A DNA stretch of 64,000 bases, from contig NZ_JAJUWR010000007.1 in the NCBI RefSeq assembly GCF_021390545.1, positions 62,001 to 126,000 of the forward strand. The letters are read 5' to 3'. This document shows positions 1 through 8,629 of this stretch, in pieces. The stretch comes from Algoriphagus sp. AGSA1. GTDB taxonomy: Bacteria > Bacteroidota > Bacteroidia > Cytophagales > Cyclobacteriaceae. A program made the translations under genes and the position numbers. The notes below the pieces were generated by a model that was given only the letters and a program-made list of their open reading frames with translations, was not told where the DNA came from and ran no database searches. Within the stretch, counting starts at the first letter, position 1. Every line of letters starts with the position of its first letter.

Positions 1-166
1 CCGAATTTTCGGCCACAGGCCAGTTGATTTCCACCTTTGCACAGCTTTCATCCACGCATCTTTCGGATGAAAAGGTCTTCGTAGTAAAAGTGAGCTGTTC
101 TTCTGTTTCTTCTTTTTCTTCACAAGAAAAAAAAAGTAGCATGGCTATCAAAAGGAGGTGTTTCAT
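1..166 (-). CDS. Lipoprotein N-terminus, probable DUF3298-type (partial, runs off left edge)
   Basis: The minus strand is open from an ATG at 164-166 to the window edge. The first residues form a lipoprotein signal peptide with lipobox LFFSC at about residue 14, followed by an acidic linker (EEKEETEE) and then a segment with two cysteines and the stretch VEINWPVAEN. Paired Cys followed by a strand of this type resembles the start of Bacteroidota DUF3298/DUF4163 lipoproteins, but only about 55 residues are visible, so the family call is tentative. The start codon overlaps the meaB stop by 4 bp (ATGA), which implies translational coupling as the third gene of a 135-aa protein - meaB - lipoprotein operon. 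Confidence 0.6.
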   Translation of the reverse strand, partial: MKHLLLIAMLLFFSCEEKEETEEQLTFTTKTFSSERCVDESCAKVEINWPVAENS

Positions 167-1164
167 TTATGGTTTTCTTTAGTTTGGAAAAAAACCTCTA
201 TCAAATCCCTCGCCAAAGCCAAAGGACTAAGCTCTCCACTTTCAACTTTTGGGCGGTTTAGGCTGAGCATCTTCTGAACTTGCCGATGCTCCAAAAAGAA
301 TTTTCCCAGTAAGAATTGTAGATTTTCATCCAACCAACCCAATCTTTGCGAAGCCCTGTTTGACTCCCAAAAACCAGATCTCTGCATTTGATCCTTAAAT
401 TTCTCAATCATTTTCCAACTATCGCTCAGTCCCTCCTTAGTCAAGGATGACGCAGTCATCACGGGAGTTGACCAGTTATTTTGTCCCAGTGGAAAAAGAT
501 GAAGTGCATTCCTGTAAACGGACTTTGCCCTGTTGGCATTTTCCTCGTTGTCTCCATCAGCTTTGTGAATCACCACGCCATCAGCCATTTCCATGATGCC
601 TTTTTTGATGCCCTGAAGTTCGTCACCCGCCCCGGAAAGCATCAGCAACAGGAAGAAGTCCACCATGTTTTTGACAGCCGTTTCAGACTGCCCCACGCCC
701 ACAGTTTCGATCAATATCACATCAAAACCGGCTGCTTCACAAAGCAACATAGCTTCTCTTGTTTTGGAGCTTACTCCTCCCAACGTTGCCCCTGTAGGGC
801 TGGGGCGAATGAATGCCCGCTTATCACCGGCCAATTTCTCCATCCGGGTTTTATCCCCTAGAATGCTGCCTTTACTTTTCTGGCTGGACGGGTCTATTGC
901 CAAAACAGCGACAACCTTGCCTTGCTCCACAAGCATTTTTCCAAATGCCTCAATAAATGTGCTTTTACCCACTCCAGGAACTCCTGTAATTCCTATTCTG
1001 ATCGACTTTCCTGTGTAAGGTAAAATCTCCTGTACCAAATCAGAAGCCAACTCCAAGTCCGATTCCAGTGAACTCTCAGCTAATGTGATTGCCTGGCTCA
1101 GCTTCGTTCTATCACCAGAAAGAACTCCTTCTTTGTATTCCTGTAGCGTAAAGCGCTTTCTCAT
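163..1164 (-). CDS. meaB: MeaB/ArgK-type GTPase (methylmalonyl-CoA mutase chaperone)
   Basis: Cytoplasmic G3E-family P-loop GTPase that gates cofactor loading and protects adenosylcobalamin-dependent methylmalonyl-CoA mutase. At 333 aa it has the usual family length. The Walker A motif GVPGVGKS is at residues 61-68; IDPSSQKSKGSILGDKTRM follows with the switch I region, and DVILIETVGVGQSE carries Walker B/switch II. The lysine-aspartate nucleotide motif appears as HKADGDN near residue 200. It overlaps the upstream 135-aa gene and the downstream lipoprotein gene by 4 bp each. The mutase itself is not in the window. The family call is secure; the client is inferred from the family. Confidence 0.93.
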   Translation of the reverse strand: MRKRFTLQEYKEGVLSGDRTKLSQAITLAESSLESDLELASDLVQEILPYTGKSIRIGITGVPGVGKSTFIEAFGKMLVEQGKVVAVLAIDPSSQKSKGSILGDKTRMEKLAGDKRAFIRPSPTGATLGGVSSKTREAMLLCEAAGFDVILIETVGVGQSETAVKNMVDFFLLLMLSGAGDELQGIKKGIMEMADGVVIHKADGDNEENANRAKSVYRNALHLFPLGQNNWSTPVMTASSLTKEGLSDSWKMIEKFKDQMQRSGFWESNRASQRLGWLDENLQFLLGKFFLEHRQVQKMLSLNRPKVESGELSPLALARDLIEVFFQTKENHK

Positions 1165-1568
1165 TTTGGGTAGCCATCAGTAAAACTCACATCTCCCATG
1201 GGACTTTTTTGATAGGTGGCGATCACGTAAGGTCGCATATCCTCCGGGAAATATGGATCAGTTGGAGAAAGCTTAACCTCCTGACCAATCTCCTCATTAA
1301 AAAAGAAGAGCACCGTCCTGCCATACTTAGTATGGGGCATGGCATCCCCATATTCACGCATCCATTCCTTTGAGGTATCCAACGCCTTTATCGCATATAC
1401 CCGTACCACTGGCCCGGTATTATTTTCATTTCTGTAGTGGCCCAATTCTTCGAACTTCCCGTCAAATCGCTCCATTCCGGGCTGAAAAAATGATTCCCGG
1501 GCAATCAAAATAACCAGAGCTATCACCACGCCGGCCAGAATATAGAAAATGAGCTTTGAGCTTTTCAA
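1161..1568 (-). CDS. Conserved hypothetical membrane-anchored protein
   Basis: 135-aa protein with one N-terminal membrane segment (about residues 6-24, LIFYILAGVVIALVILIA), then a soluble domain with no recognisable catalytic motif. No lipobox is seen, so it is probably an inner-membrane anchored periplasmic domain. It is the first gene of the operon with meaB, overlapping it by 4 bp, and is divergent from the hemJ-like gene across only 53 bp, so the two promoters must share that gap. I do not recognise the family and assign no function. Confidence 0.7.
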   Translation of the reverse strand: MKSSKLIFYILAGVVIALVILIARESFFQPGMERFDGKFEELGHYRNENNTGPVVRVYAIKALDTSKEWMREYGDAMPHTKYGRTVLFFFNEEIGQEVKLSPTDPYFPEDMRPYVIATYQKSPMGDVSFTDGYPK

Positions 1569-1621
1569 AATATAAGTGTGGTTATCAAGTTTAGGCCTTA
1601 ATTTAGCCGAAAATTCCGAGA

Positions 1622-2158
1622 ATGACCTTCGAGTACCTCAAAGCGCTTCATATCATTTTTGTAGTCACCTGGTTTGCAGGGCTATTCTATATTGTCCGGC
1701 TGTTTATCTACCAGACCGAAGCCATGGAGCGCCCGGAAGCCGAACGCATCATACTTAAGCCTCAGCTTGACCTCATGGCATCGAGGCTCTGGTACATCAT
1801 CACCTGGCCGTCCGCAGTACTTACACTGATTTTCGGGTCATTGGTTTTGAGCCATCGAATGGAATTTTTACATCTGGGCTTTATGCATGCCAAACTCGGA
1901 TTTGTATTCTTGCTATACTGCTACCATCTGTGGTGTCACAAATTATTCAAAGAACTTCAGACTGGACGAACCCGATGGACTTCTACGCAGTTGAGGATAT
2001 GGAATGAAGCCTCCACGCTGTTGCTTTTCGCAATTGTGTTTCTGATCGTATTGAAAAGTACCTTGAGCATGGCATGGGGACTTGTGGGCCTGATCACACT
2101 TGTTGTGATGCTGATGTTAGGAATCAGACTCTACAAAAAACTCAGAAAGAAAAACTAA
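1622..2158 (+). CDS. hemJ: HemJ/CopD-like membrane protein, probable protoporphyrinogen IX oxidase
   Basis: 178-aa integral membrane protein with four predicted helices. The N-terminal signature YLKALHIIFVVTWFAGLFY with a conserved His at residue 10, and HAKLGFV in the third helix, match the HemJ (UPF0093) family, which oxidises protoporphyrinogen IX to protoporphyrin IX in haem synthesis. Downstream genes encode SCO and cytochrome c proteins, which fits a haem/respiratory context. CopD-family copper proteins share the fold, so HemJ is the best but not the only reading. Confidence 0.8.
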   Translation: MTFEYLKALHIIFVVTWFAGLFYIVRLFIYQTEAMERPEAERIILKPQLDLMASRLWYIITWPSAVLTLIFGSLVLSHRMEFLHLGFMHAKLGFVFLLYCYHLWCHKLFKELQTGRTRWTSTQLRIWNEASTLLLFAIVFLIVLKSTLSMAWGLVGLITLVVMLMLGIRLYKKLRKKN

Positions 2159-2169
2159 TTATTTTGAAC

Positions 2170-2814
2170 ATGAGGTCACCAATTTTAATCCTTGCCCTTA
2201 TTTCCCTAGTTTGCTATCAATGCAAGCCTGCAGGAGAAAAAAACAAGACACTGCCCAAACTCGGCAATTGGCATGTCAATGAAAAGAAGGAAGGAGGCCA
2301 GATAGTTCTGGACACTGTATATCATACCATTGCGGACTTTTCCTTCACCAATCAAGAGGGAAAAACCATAACAAATGAATCAGTGCAGGGCCATGTTTAT
2401 GTAGCCGATTTCTTTTTCACTACCTGTCCCACTATTTGCCCTATCATGAAAAAGGAGATGTTGCGTGTTTACGAGGAATTTGGCAGCAATCCTGATTTCA
2501 AAATCCTGAGCCACACCATAGATCCCAAACATGACACTCAGGAGGTCTTGCAGGATTATGCCCAAAAGTTGGGCATTGAAGACGCCAACACCTGGAATTT
2601 TCTTACCGGGGAAGCCGAGAAGATTTATGAAATAGGCCAGACAAGCTATATGACCACCGCCATGGAAGACCAAGACGCAGCAGGAGGTTTTCTGCACAGC
2701 GGGGCTTTTATCTTGGTGGATCAACAAGGGCATATACGCGGTGTTTACGACGGTACCAAAGCAGACCAAGTGGATCAGCTTATTGCTGACATCCCAACCC
2801 TGTTAGGAAAATGA
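2170..2814 (+). CDS. SCO1/SenC family copper chaperone lipoprotein
   Basis: Thioredoxin-fold protein that delivers copper to the CuA site of cytochrome c oxidase. I place the start at the ATG at 2170, where the protein begins with a signal peptide and lipobox (LISLVC); the frame is open further upstream but only inside hemJ. The copper-binding CPTIC motif lies near residue 85 and the third ligand His in FLHSGAF near residue 175; DPKHDT is also typical. The length of 214 aa is normal. It follows hemJ by 11 bp and overlaps the cytochrome c gene by 4 bp, so the three are one transcription unit. Confidence 0.92.
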   Translation: MRSPILILALISLVCYQCKPAGEKNKTLPKLGNWHVNEKKEGGQIVLDTVYHTIADFSFTNQEGKTITNESVQGHVYVADFFFTTCPTICPIMKKEMLRVYEEFGSNPDFKILSHTIDPKHDTQEVLQDYAQKLGIEDANTWNFLTGEAEKIYEIGQTSYMTTAMEDQDAAGGFLHSGAFILVDQQGHIRGVYDGTKADQVDQLIADIPTLLGK

Positions 2815-3251
2815 GAAATTACCTGATCTTTTTACTCCTTGCGGTAGCATGTAATACCAAGTACTCAAGGGAAGAAAACACCTTGGCCCAAATAGAAGAT
2901 CATGAGGTAATGAAGTATGCTGTAGAAGGAAAAACCATCTACGAAAAACATTGTGGAAACTGCCACCAGAACGATGGGATGGGCTTGGGCAAATTGATCC
3001 CCCCTATTAAAGATTCAGATTACTTTCAGGCAAGTGTACACCGAACTGTCTGGATCATGAAGCATGGGCAGGAAGGGGAAATAGAAGTAAATGGTCAACG
3101 CTATAATCAGCCTATGCCGGCCAACCCCCAACTTACTCCTTTGGAAATCTCCCAGATCAGCACTTACCTGTACAATATCTGGGGGATGAACGAGGGAAAA
3201 ATCACCTCAAAACAAGTAGAAAAATATCTTCAGGAAAAGCCTGGATTTTAA
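2811..3251 (+). CDS. Class I cytochrome c lipoprotein
   Basis: 146-aa exported protein with signal peptide and probable lipobox (LLAVACN), and a single haem-binding CxxCH motif (CGNCH) near residue 48. A later Met in QPMPANPQ is the likely distal haem ligand. The size and the IYEKHCGNCHQNDGMG segment are typical of cytochrome c6/cbb3-like mono-haem domains used in periplasmic electron transfer. Its ATG overlaps the SCO stop by 4 bp, which suggests co-expression with copper/oxidase assembly functions. The electron partner is unknown. Confidence 0.9.
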   Translation: MRNYLIFLLLAVACNTKYSREENTLAQIEDHEVMKYAVEGKTIYEKHCGNCHQNDGMGLGKLIPPIKDSDYFQASVHRTVWIMKHGQEGEIEVNGQRYNQPMPANPQLTPLEISQISTYLYNIWGMNEGKITSKQVEKYLQEKPGF

Positions 3252-3671
3252 TTATTTAAGCATTTCCTCAGCTTTTGCAAGCGCATCTTTGATCTTGACA
3301 TTCACCTCAGTTACCAATACCATTTGACTGTCAAGATATTCCTCCAGCTCTTCTTCCGTTTTGCCCCCATCCTCTACTTCATATTGGCGCATCCAGACAA
3401 ACATGGCATCATGTGCCTGGGAAAGGTCATAAGCAAGGGCCTTGTATTCCTTTACACTGGCAGAATCGTAAGGATCCGCACGTTCTATTTCTTCAGCTTT
3501 GGAAAGTGCCCTGCGCTCCATTGATTTGAGTTGGCCCATCTTTGGCATCACCTCATCATGAACGCCTATGACTTCTTCCCGAAGCTTTTCGTTTTTACCC
3601 TGACTTTTTGGCCCACAGGCATTTATAAACAAAAATGAGGTAAAAATTAAAAATAGAATTGATCGCTTCAT
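3252..3671 (-). CDS. Hypothetical lipoprotein with helical domain
   Basis: I choose the ATG at 3671 because it gives a clean lipoprotein signal peptide (MKRSILFLIFTSFLFINAC); 18 further upstream codons are open but look non-coding. The mature part is about 120 aa, charged and mainly helical (EEIERADPYD, EELEEYLDSQ), with no catalytic motif. Its stop directly abuts the stop of the convergent cytochrome c gene. Small helical lipoproteins like this are common in Cytophagales; function unknown. Confidence 0.72.
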   Translation of the reverse strand: MKRSILFLIFTSFLFINACGPKSQGKNEKLREEVIGVHDEVMPKMGQLKSMERRALSKAEEIERADPYDSASVKEYKALAYDLSQAHDAMFVWMRQYEVEDGGKTEEELEEYLDSQMVLVTEVNVKIKDALAKAEEMLK

Positions 3672-3799
3672 GATAATTTTATTTAAGCACAGGCAAGTTA
3701 CAATTTTTTCTAAATATAGTATCAAAAAGGAAGATCATATCCAAATGCGATTTATTCGGCTAGAGCTATTAATTTTAGACGCTAATAAACAACACTATT

Positions 3800-4621
3800 A
3801 TGAAACCATTTTGCTTTGCCGATGGGCAGATTATACCTACTGAAAAAGCCAGTATCCACCCCATGGATTTAGGATTTATCCGGGGCTATGGGATTTTTGA
3901 TTTTTTCAGAACCGTCAACTTCCGACCTCTTTTTCTCGAAAGCTATTTGGATAGGTTTTTTGCTTCAGCGGAGAAAACTTTTCTACCTCTGGACTATTCC
4001 CGAGCTGAACTGAAAGCAGTGATTCAGGATTTAATTGAGAAAAACCATCTCAAAGAAGGAGGTATTCGGATGGTTTTGAGCGGAGGCATTTCCCCAAATC
4101 ATTTTTCTCCTTCCAAGGGGAAGCTTTTTATCTTTGCTGAATCATTGATTTTCCCCGCCCAGGAAAAATATGAAAAAGGCATTAAACTACTCTCACTGGA
4201 ATATGTGCGTCCAATCGCGGATATCAAGACAACCAATTACGCACTTTCCGTCTGGGACAGCATACGCTGGAAAGATGCAGGAGCTGAAGATGTGCTGTAT
4301 CATATGAACGGTATCATCAGTGAAAGTTCCAGGAGTAATTTTTTCATTGTTAAGGATGGGGTAATCAGCACGCCGGACGCCCATGTATTGATGGGAATTA
4401 CCCGAAAGCATGTGATAGAGTTAGCTGGAGAGGTACAGATCAGACCTGTAAGTCTTCAAGAAGCGCTCAATGCTGACGAAGCATTTATCACAAGTACTAC
4501 TAAAATCCTTCTTCCAGTCACCCAAATCGATGAGCATGAAATCGGAACCGGAAAACCAGGCCCAGTATCTCTTGACCTTTTAGAGAAATTCCGTGAGCTC
4601 GAGAAAGAGCTTTGTTATTAG
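3800..4621 (+). CDS. Class IV PLP-dependent aminotransferase
   Basis: 273-aa fold-type IV transaminase, related to branched-chain aminotransferase, D-amino-acid transaminase and aminodeoxychorismate lyase. The PLP lysine is probably in ADIKTTNYA near residue 143, and the phosphate/cofactor region shows GIISESSRSNFF, matching the family E-x-S-x-S-N motif. The N-terminal GFIRGYGIFDFFRT is also typical. Sequence alone does not separate transaminase from lyase activity. It stands alone on the plus strand. Confidence 0.88.
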   Translation: MKPFCFADGQIIPTEKASIHPMDLGFIRGYGIFDFFRTVNFRPLFLESYLDRFFASAEKTFLPLDYSRAELKAVIQDLIEKNHLKEGGIRMVLSGGISPNHFSPSKGKLFIFAESLIFPAQEKYEKGIKLLSLEYVRPIADIKTTNYALSVWDSIRWKDAGAEDVLYHMNGIISESSRSNFFIVKDGVISTPDAHVLMGITRKHVIELAGEVQIRPVSLQEALNADEAFITSTTKILLPVTQIDEHEIGTGKPGPVSLDLLEKFRELEKELCY

Positions 4622-4722
4622 GGGAAATTTCCAGAGCAAAAACAATCAAGTATCGACCACCTACAAAAAGACAATATGATCGCCCGCAATGATGCCAGCA
4701 GGCATATTTCCCTTACTACGTC

Positions 4723-4745
4723 GCCATTCGTGCCACACGAATGGC
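4723..4745. other. Perfect 10-bp inverted repeat between convergent genes
   Basis: GCCATTCGTG is followed by a 3-nt loop and its exact reverse complement. It lies between the stop of the class IV aminotransferase and the stop of the secreted protein gene, where a shared terminator would be expected. No U-tract follows on either strand, so it may be a REP-type hairpin or an RNA-processing stem instead. Confidence 0.5.
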
Positions 4746-4813
4746 TTCAGCAATATAACCGTGTACGCTGCGAAAAACCCTTTGAATCTCTTTGGTTAAA
4801 AAACTGTAGCCCC

Positions 4814-5254
4814 TCAATTGATCAAAGTCCCGTTTTTCAGAATATACATGAGTTTCTCAGGGTCCTTGCTGTTCAGTGTAAGCGTGCCCCGCACCCGCAC
4901 TCTGTTTGAAGTGTATTTGATAGGAGAAGCCATTTCCACTTCCATCACCGTTTCCGGCCCTCCGGATCCACAAAAGAAACACTCTGCCAATGGTAAACTG
5001 GACAAGATGATATGATCAGGCTTAAACATCCCCTCAAATGGAATAATGTACCCATCCGCTTCCACTACTTTCCCTTCCATGCCGGTGATGTTTTCAGAAA
5101 AAACCGGCACATAGAGTTCCCCATATTCATCTTCGGAGATTTTATAGCTGACCTCCGAGAGGTTTTTCCATACATTGGTCTTTTGTGCCAAAACAGAAGC
5201 TTGTCCTACTACTGCCAGAAGAATGGTCAAAAGGGCTATTTTCAATTTTCTCAT
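4814..5254 (-). CDS. Small secreted protein, DUF3299-like
   Basis: 146-aa protein with a cleavable signal peptide (about residues 1-23, ending SVLAQ). The segment EADGYIIPFEGMFKPDHIILSS, then AECFFCGSGGPETVMEVEM with its CFFC cysteines, resembles the DUF3299 family of periplasmic proteins often found beside FtsX-type ABC permeases. It is the last gene of an operon with the permease, ATPase and histidine kinase upstream, so it may be a periplasmic accessory of that exporter. The family match is from memory of the motif pattern. Confidence 0.72.
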   Translation of the reverse strand: MRKLKIALLTILLAVVGQASVLAQKTNVWKNLSEVSYKISEDEYGELYVPVFSENITGMEGKVVEADGYIIPFEGMFKPDHIILSSLPLAECFFCGSGGPETVMEVEMASPIKYTSNRVRVRGTLTLNSKDPEKLMYILKNGTLIN

Positions 5255-5281
5255 ATACTTGGGTTGTAAATCATCCGCTAG

Positions 5282-6541
5282 TTAAGCCTTTGTCAGTTGC
5301 TTTGCAATACTTGTTTGATAAGCTGCAAAAGCCGGAATGACAGAAGCCACAATTCCAACCCCTAACGCAAACACTACTATCCAAAGTTCTTGCCTGAGGA
5401 AAACCCATGCTTGAAGCGATGCCATTACCCCCTGTTCATTTTGTGAAATAATCACCGAAAGGAAGGTATGCCCCAGTAAAATCCCAAGTATAGCGCCCAT
5501 AAAGGTCAGCATGGCCCCCTCCAGGAATATCAGCAGTAAGAGCTGTCGCTTAGAGGCTCCTATTGCCCGTAGCACAGCGAGATCATATTTCCTTTCTTTC
5601 AGGGAATTGTATAATGCGATGAAAATCCCCAAACCCGAAATGCCTATAATCGCTACTGCAAGTCCTTGCAGCAGCGAGATCCCCACACCCAGCAATTCAA
5701 ATAGCCTGGACATTTCAAAAGAAGGAGAAGCTGCCTGCATGGAAGTACCGGAATTGATCAGGCGAGGAAGCTGTATCGCCGCCATAGGATTTCTATACTG
5801 TATCAGCAGCGTGGTCAATTCCCGTGATTCGGCAACCTTCGGAAAACCCTTCGTCGCTACTGGCCCATGAGTATCGATATCATGTTGCTCTTCATGGTTT
5901 GCGATGGAATCACTTGCCTCCTCCTCTTCCTCATGCGTGTACCAAATAGATTCCACACTGGTAAGAACCAAGCGGTCAAGCACATTCCCTTTCCGCTCAA
6001 GTACCCCAACCACCTTGAAATTATTGGCATCATGCTCATGACTCCCTTCCGTGATCCCATGACTCCCCACAAATTCACCCCCGATTTGAAAACCTGTTTT
6101 CATGGCGACTTCTGCTCCCAAAACCACCTCGAATGGCTTTTCCCATAGCCTTCCCCGCTTCAGGGTAGCATCGTAAAGAGCCGGATAATCATGATTTGTA
6201 CCCACTATCCTATAGCCCTTGTAATTGTCGCCTAAGGCCATTGGGATAATATTCTTTACCAATCGGTTTCTAGAGAGCTTTTGAGCCTCATCCATTGGGA
6301 TATTTCCTGTAGGATAGTCTATGTGGTACACTCCTGACAGGATCAATTGCAACGGACTCCCTTTGGCTCCCACCACCAAATCCACGCCTGCGGCATCCTG
6401 GTTCATTTTCTTTTCAAACTGATCCTGAATAAGCAGCAATACTGTAATTATAGCCAGCCCAAGAGCGAGCAAAACCACATTCAGGCCAGTTGATAGCGGT
6501 CTGAATGTAAGATACTTCCAACTTAATTTAAATAAATTCAT
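5282..6541 (-). CDS. ABC transporter permease, FtsX/MacB type
   Basis: 419-aa inner-membrane protein with one N-terminal helix (about residues 18-42), a large periplasmic domain rich in His and acidic residues (HEHDANN, HEEEEEASDS), and three C-terminal helices, the arrangement of MacB/LolC-type permeases. These act in mechanotransmission or lipoprotein/peptide extrusion rather than import. It overlaps the ATPase gene by 4 bp. The His/Glu-rich stretch suggests metal-ion contact, but the substrate is unknown. Confidence 0.88.
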   Translation of the reverse strand: MNLFKLSWKYLTFRPLSTGLNVVLLALGLAIITVLLLIQDQFEKKMNQDAAGVDLVVGAKGSPLQLILSGVYHIDYPTGNIPMDEAQKLSRNRLVKNIIPMALGDNYKGYRIVGTNHDYPALYDATLKRGRLWEKPFEVVLGAEVAMKTGFQIGGEFVGSHGITEGSHEHDANNFKVVGVLERKGNVLDRLVLTSVESIWYTHEEEEEASDSIANHEEQHDIDTHGPVATKGFPKVAESRELTTLLIQYRNPMAAIQLPRLINSGTSMQAASPSFEMSRLFELLGVGISLLQGLAVAIIGISGLGIFIALYNSLKERKYDLAVLRAIGASKRQLLLLIFLEGAMLTFMGAILGILLGHTFLSVIISQNEQGVMASLQAWVFLRQELWIVVFALGVGIVASVIPAFAAYQTSIAKQLTKA

Positions 6542-7170
6542 GTTGCTTTTACCTCTATAAAGTTGGGAATATGGGCTTTCACGCGCTGATCGTGGGTCAC
6601 GATGATCAACGCCGCCCCGATTTTGGACGCCTGGGACTTCAAAAGTAGGATCACCTTTTCCGTATTGTCATCGTCCAGACTGGACGTGGGCTCATCTGCT
6701 AAAATCAACTTGGGAGAATTGGCCAAGGCTCTGGCGATAGACACCCGCTGCGCTTCACCTTCACTTAATGTCAAAACAGAAGACTTGGCTTTATGGCTCA
6801 ACCCCACCTCTTCCAGCAGAAGATCAATGTTTTGCCCTTTTTCCTTTGCCAGAAAGTGCGCCACTTGAAGGTTTTCCCTGACAGTAAGCGCGGCCAGTAG
6901 ATGTGGTTTTTGGAAAACAATCCCAATCTCCCTTCCCCTGAACAAATCCAATTCCCCATCTCTCAGGGACGTAAGGTTTTTATCTGCCAGCAACACTTGA
7001 CCCGTCTCCGGATTGAGTAGGCCAGCGAGGAGATTCAGCAGTGTAGTTTTACCCGAACCTGATTTTCCCAGTACCAATAAGGCATCTCCTGCCTCCATGG
7101 CGATATCCGGAAAAACATGGAGTTTTTGACCTGGATGTCTGTATGTTAGATTTCTTGATTCAAAAAGCAT
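6538..7170 (-). CDS. ABC transporter ATP-binding protein, LolD/MacB type
   Basis: 210-aa ATPase subunit with Walker A GKSGSGKTT (about residues 34-42), Q-loop FQKPHLL, an ABC signature LSEGEAQRVSIA, Walker B LILADEPTS and the switch His in VTHDQRV. The EGEAQ signature in place of SGGQQ is slightly divergent but in register. It overlaps the permease gene by 4 bp and lies 2 bp from the kinase gene stop, so all are one operon. Cytoplasmic energiser of the adjacent permease. Confidence 0.92.
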   Translation of the reverse strand: MLFESRNLTYRHPGQKLHVFPDIAMEAGDALLVLGKSGSGKTTLLNLLAGLLNPETGQVLLADKNLTSLRDGELDLFRGREIGIVFQKPHLLAALTVRENLQVAHFLAKEKGQNIDLLLEEVGLSHKAKSSVLTLSEGEAQRVSIARALANSPKLILADEPTSSLDDDNTEKVILLLKSQASKIGAALIIVTHDQRVKAHIPNFIEVKAT

Positions 7171-7172
7171 GA

Positions 7173-8348
7173 TTACGTTACCGGAATTTCTACCCGAAAG
7201 GTTGTCCCTTTTTTGGGACTGCTCTCAAAACTTATATTACCATGCAGCACATCGACGCATTTTTTCACAATAGACAAGCCTAAACCTGAACCCTCAACTA
7301 TCCCTACGTTCTTCGCCCTGAAGAAGCGGTCAAATAATTGGTTCTGCTCTGCCTGGGGAATCCCAATACCATGGTCCATTATAGTCCCTATCAGCTTGTT
7401 GTCTTTGTATTCCAGCTTAAACAAGACTTCCTGCCCATCCTTGGAATATTTCAGGCTATTTGAAAGGAGATTTTCAAATATCTGGTACAGCAGCTCTTTA
7501 TCTGAAGTGATGACTTTTGGCAGATTGACTAGTTCGGACTTGATTTTCACGTGATTTTCATTCCCTACATTTAAGGAATCGAGAACTTCTTTGACAAATG
7601 CCCCCACAAACATCTTCTTGGGTCTGTACTCGATTTTATTTGCATCGGCCTTCCCGAAAAACAAAACACTGGTCAATAAATTATTCAGTGCCCTTACCGA
7701 ATTTTCGATTTTGAAGGCATGTTTGGTTATTTTGGGCTTAAAAGGATGATCTTTTTCAGCATAGATCTGGAGCAATTGCGCAGAACTGAGTATGGATGTC
7801 AGGGGAGTTTTGAAGCCGTGTGAAACATTCAGCACAATCCGAGACTTCAACTCGTTGATCTCCCTTTCCTTTTCCAGCGCTTTGGTAAGTTCTCGATTGG
7901 CATTGTAAAGTTCCTGCGTACGTTGTTTTACTTTTTCCTCCAATTCATTGTTGAGCATTTGCAGTTCCTTCTCCTTGCGATCCTTGTATATTGCCAGTTC
8001 GATCACCATGTTCAGTTCCCTGATATTGAAGGGCTTGATCACATATGCGCTGGGATTGGTCCCCACCACTTTATTGAGTGTCTCAGCATCTGAGCTGGCA
8101 CTCAGATATACTACTGGCACATCATAGTTTTCGTTGATGATTTCAGTAGTCCTTATCCCATCCAGTTCTCCCGCCAGATTGATATCCATCATCACCATAT
8201 CGGCGTGGTTTTCTGACAGTATCTCCAGTGCCTTTTCTCCCGAATCCGCAATTCCAAGAATTTGGTGCTGATTTTTTTCCAATGCTTTTTGGAGCAAAAG
8301 GGCTGATACCGGATCATCTTCCACGATGAGGATTTTGAGGCTAAACAT
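7173..8348 (-). CDS. Response-regulator receiver fused to histidine kinase
   Basis: I start at the ATG at 8348 (MFSLKILIVEDDP), where the receiver domain begins; 24 upstream codons are open but unlike a protein. The 391-aa product has an N-terminal REC domain (phospho-acceptor Asp in MVMMDINL), a coiled coil of about 50 residues, a HisKA domain and a HATPase_c domain with N box (NLLSNSLKYS), G1 (DHGIGIP) and G2 (GSGLGLSIV). No membrane segment is present, so it is a soluble receiver-kinase. The H box reads SHGFKTPL: the acidic residue usually following the His is Gly. It heads the ABC exporter operon. Confidence 0.88.
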   Translation of the reverse strand: MFSLKILIVEDDPVSALLLQKALEKNQHQILGIADSGEKALEILSENHADMVMMDINLAGELDGIRTTEIINENYDVPVVYLSASSDAETLNKVVGTNPSAYVIKPFNIRELNMVIELAIYKDRKEKELQMLNNELEEKVKQRTQELYNANRELTKALEKEREINELKSRIVLNVSHGFKTPLTSILSSAQLLQIYAEKDHPFKPKITKHAFKIENSVRALNNLLTSVLFFGKADANKIEYRPKKMFVGAFVKEVLDSLNVGNENHVKIKSELVNLPKVITSDKELLYQIFENLLSNSLKYSKDGQEVLFKLEYKDNKLIGTIMDHGIGIPQAEQNQLFDRFFRAKNVGIVEGSGLGLSIVKKCVDVLHGNISFESSPKKGTTFRVEIPVT

Positions 8349-8576
8349 GGTTCTGTATGATTTTGAAAAATATAATTCTGATCGAAAATATAAAAAAACA
8401 TCCATGAACTGGAACTTCACAAACGGACATGAAAGAAAAACTTTTATTTCATGTAATCTTCGCTTACCTGAGCCCTTATCCGCGAAAATCCGCAGGAACT
8501 ATTTTAGACTTTCAGAAATAAACGCATCTGGCTACAGAATCCTATATTAAATGTCCGCATAATGTTCCCCTTTTCT

Positions 8577-8606
8577 TTTGTGGGTGGTGGGTTTATTCTA
8601 TTTTTG
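8577..8606 (+). promoter_or_regulatory. Bacteroidota-type promoter of sucD
   Basis: TTTG at 8577-8580 is followed by 18 nt and TATTTTTG at 8599-8606, matching the Bacteroidota -33/-7 consensus TTTG-N18/19-TAnnTTTG. The sucD ATG is 23 nt downstream, leaving a short leader. Confidence 0.65.
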
Positions 8607-8629
8607 TCCCAAACTATAGAAATCGCATC

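Noticed and set aside
4676..4909. 77-aa plus-strand ORF
   Set aside because: Overlaps the C-terminus of the secreted protein gene on the other strand and lacks protein-like composition.
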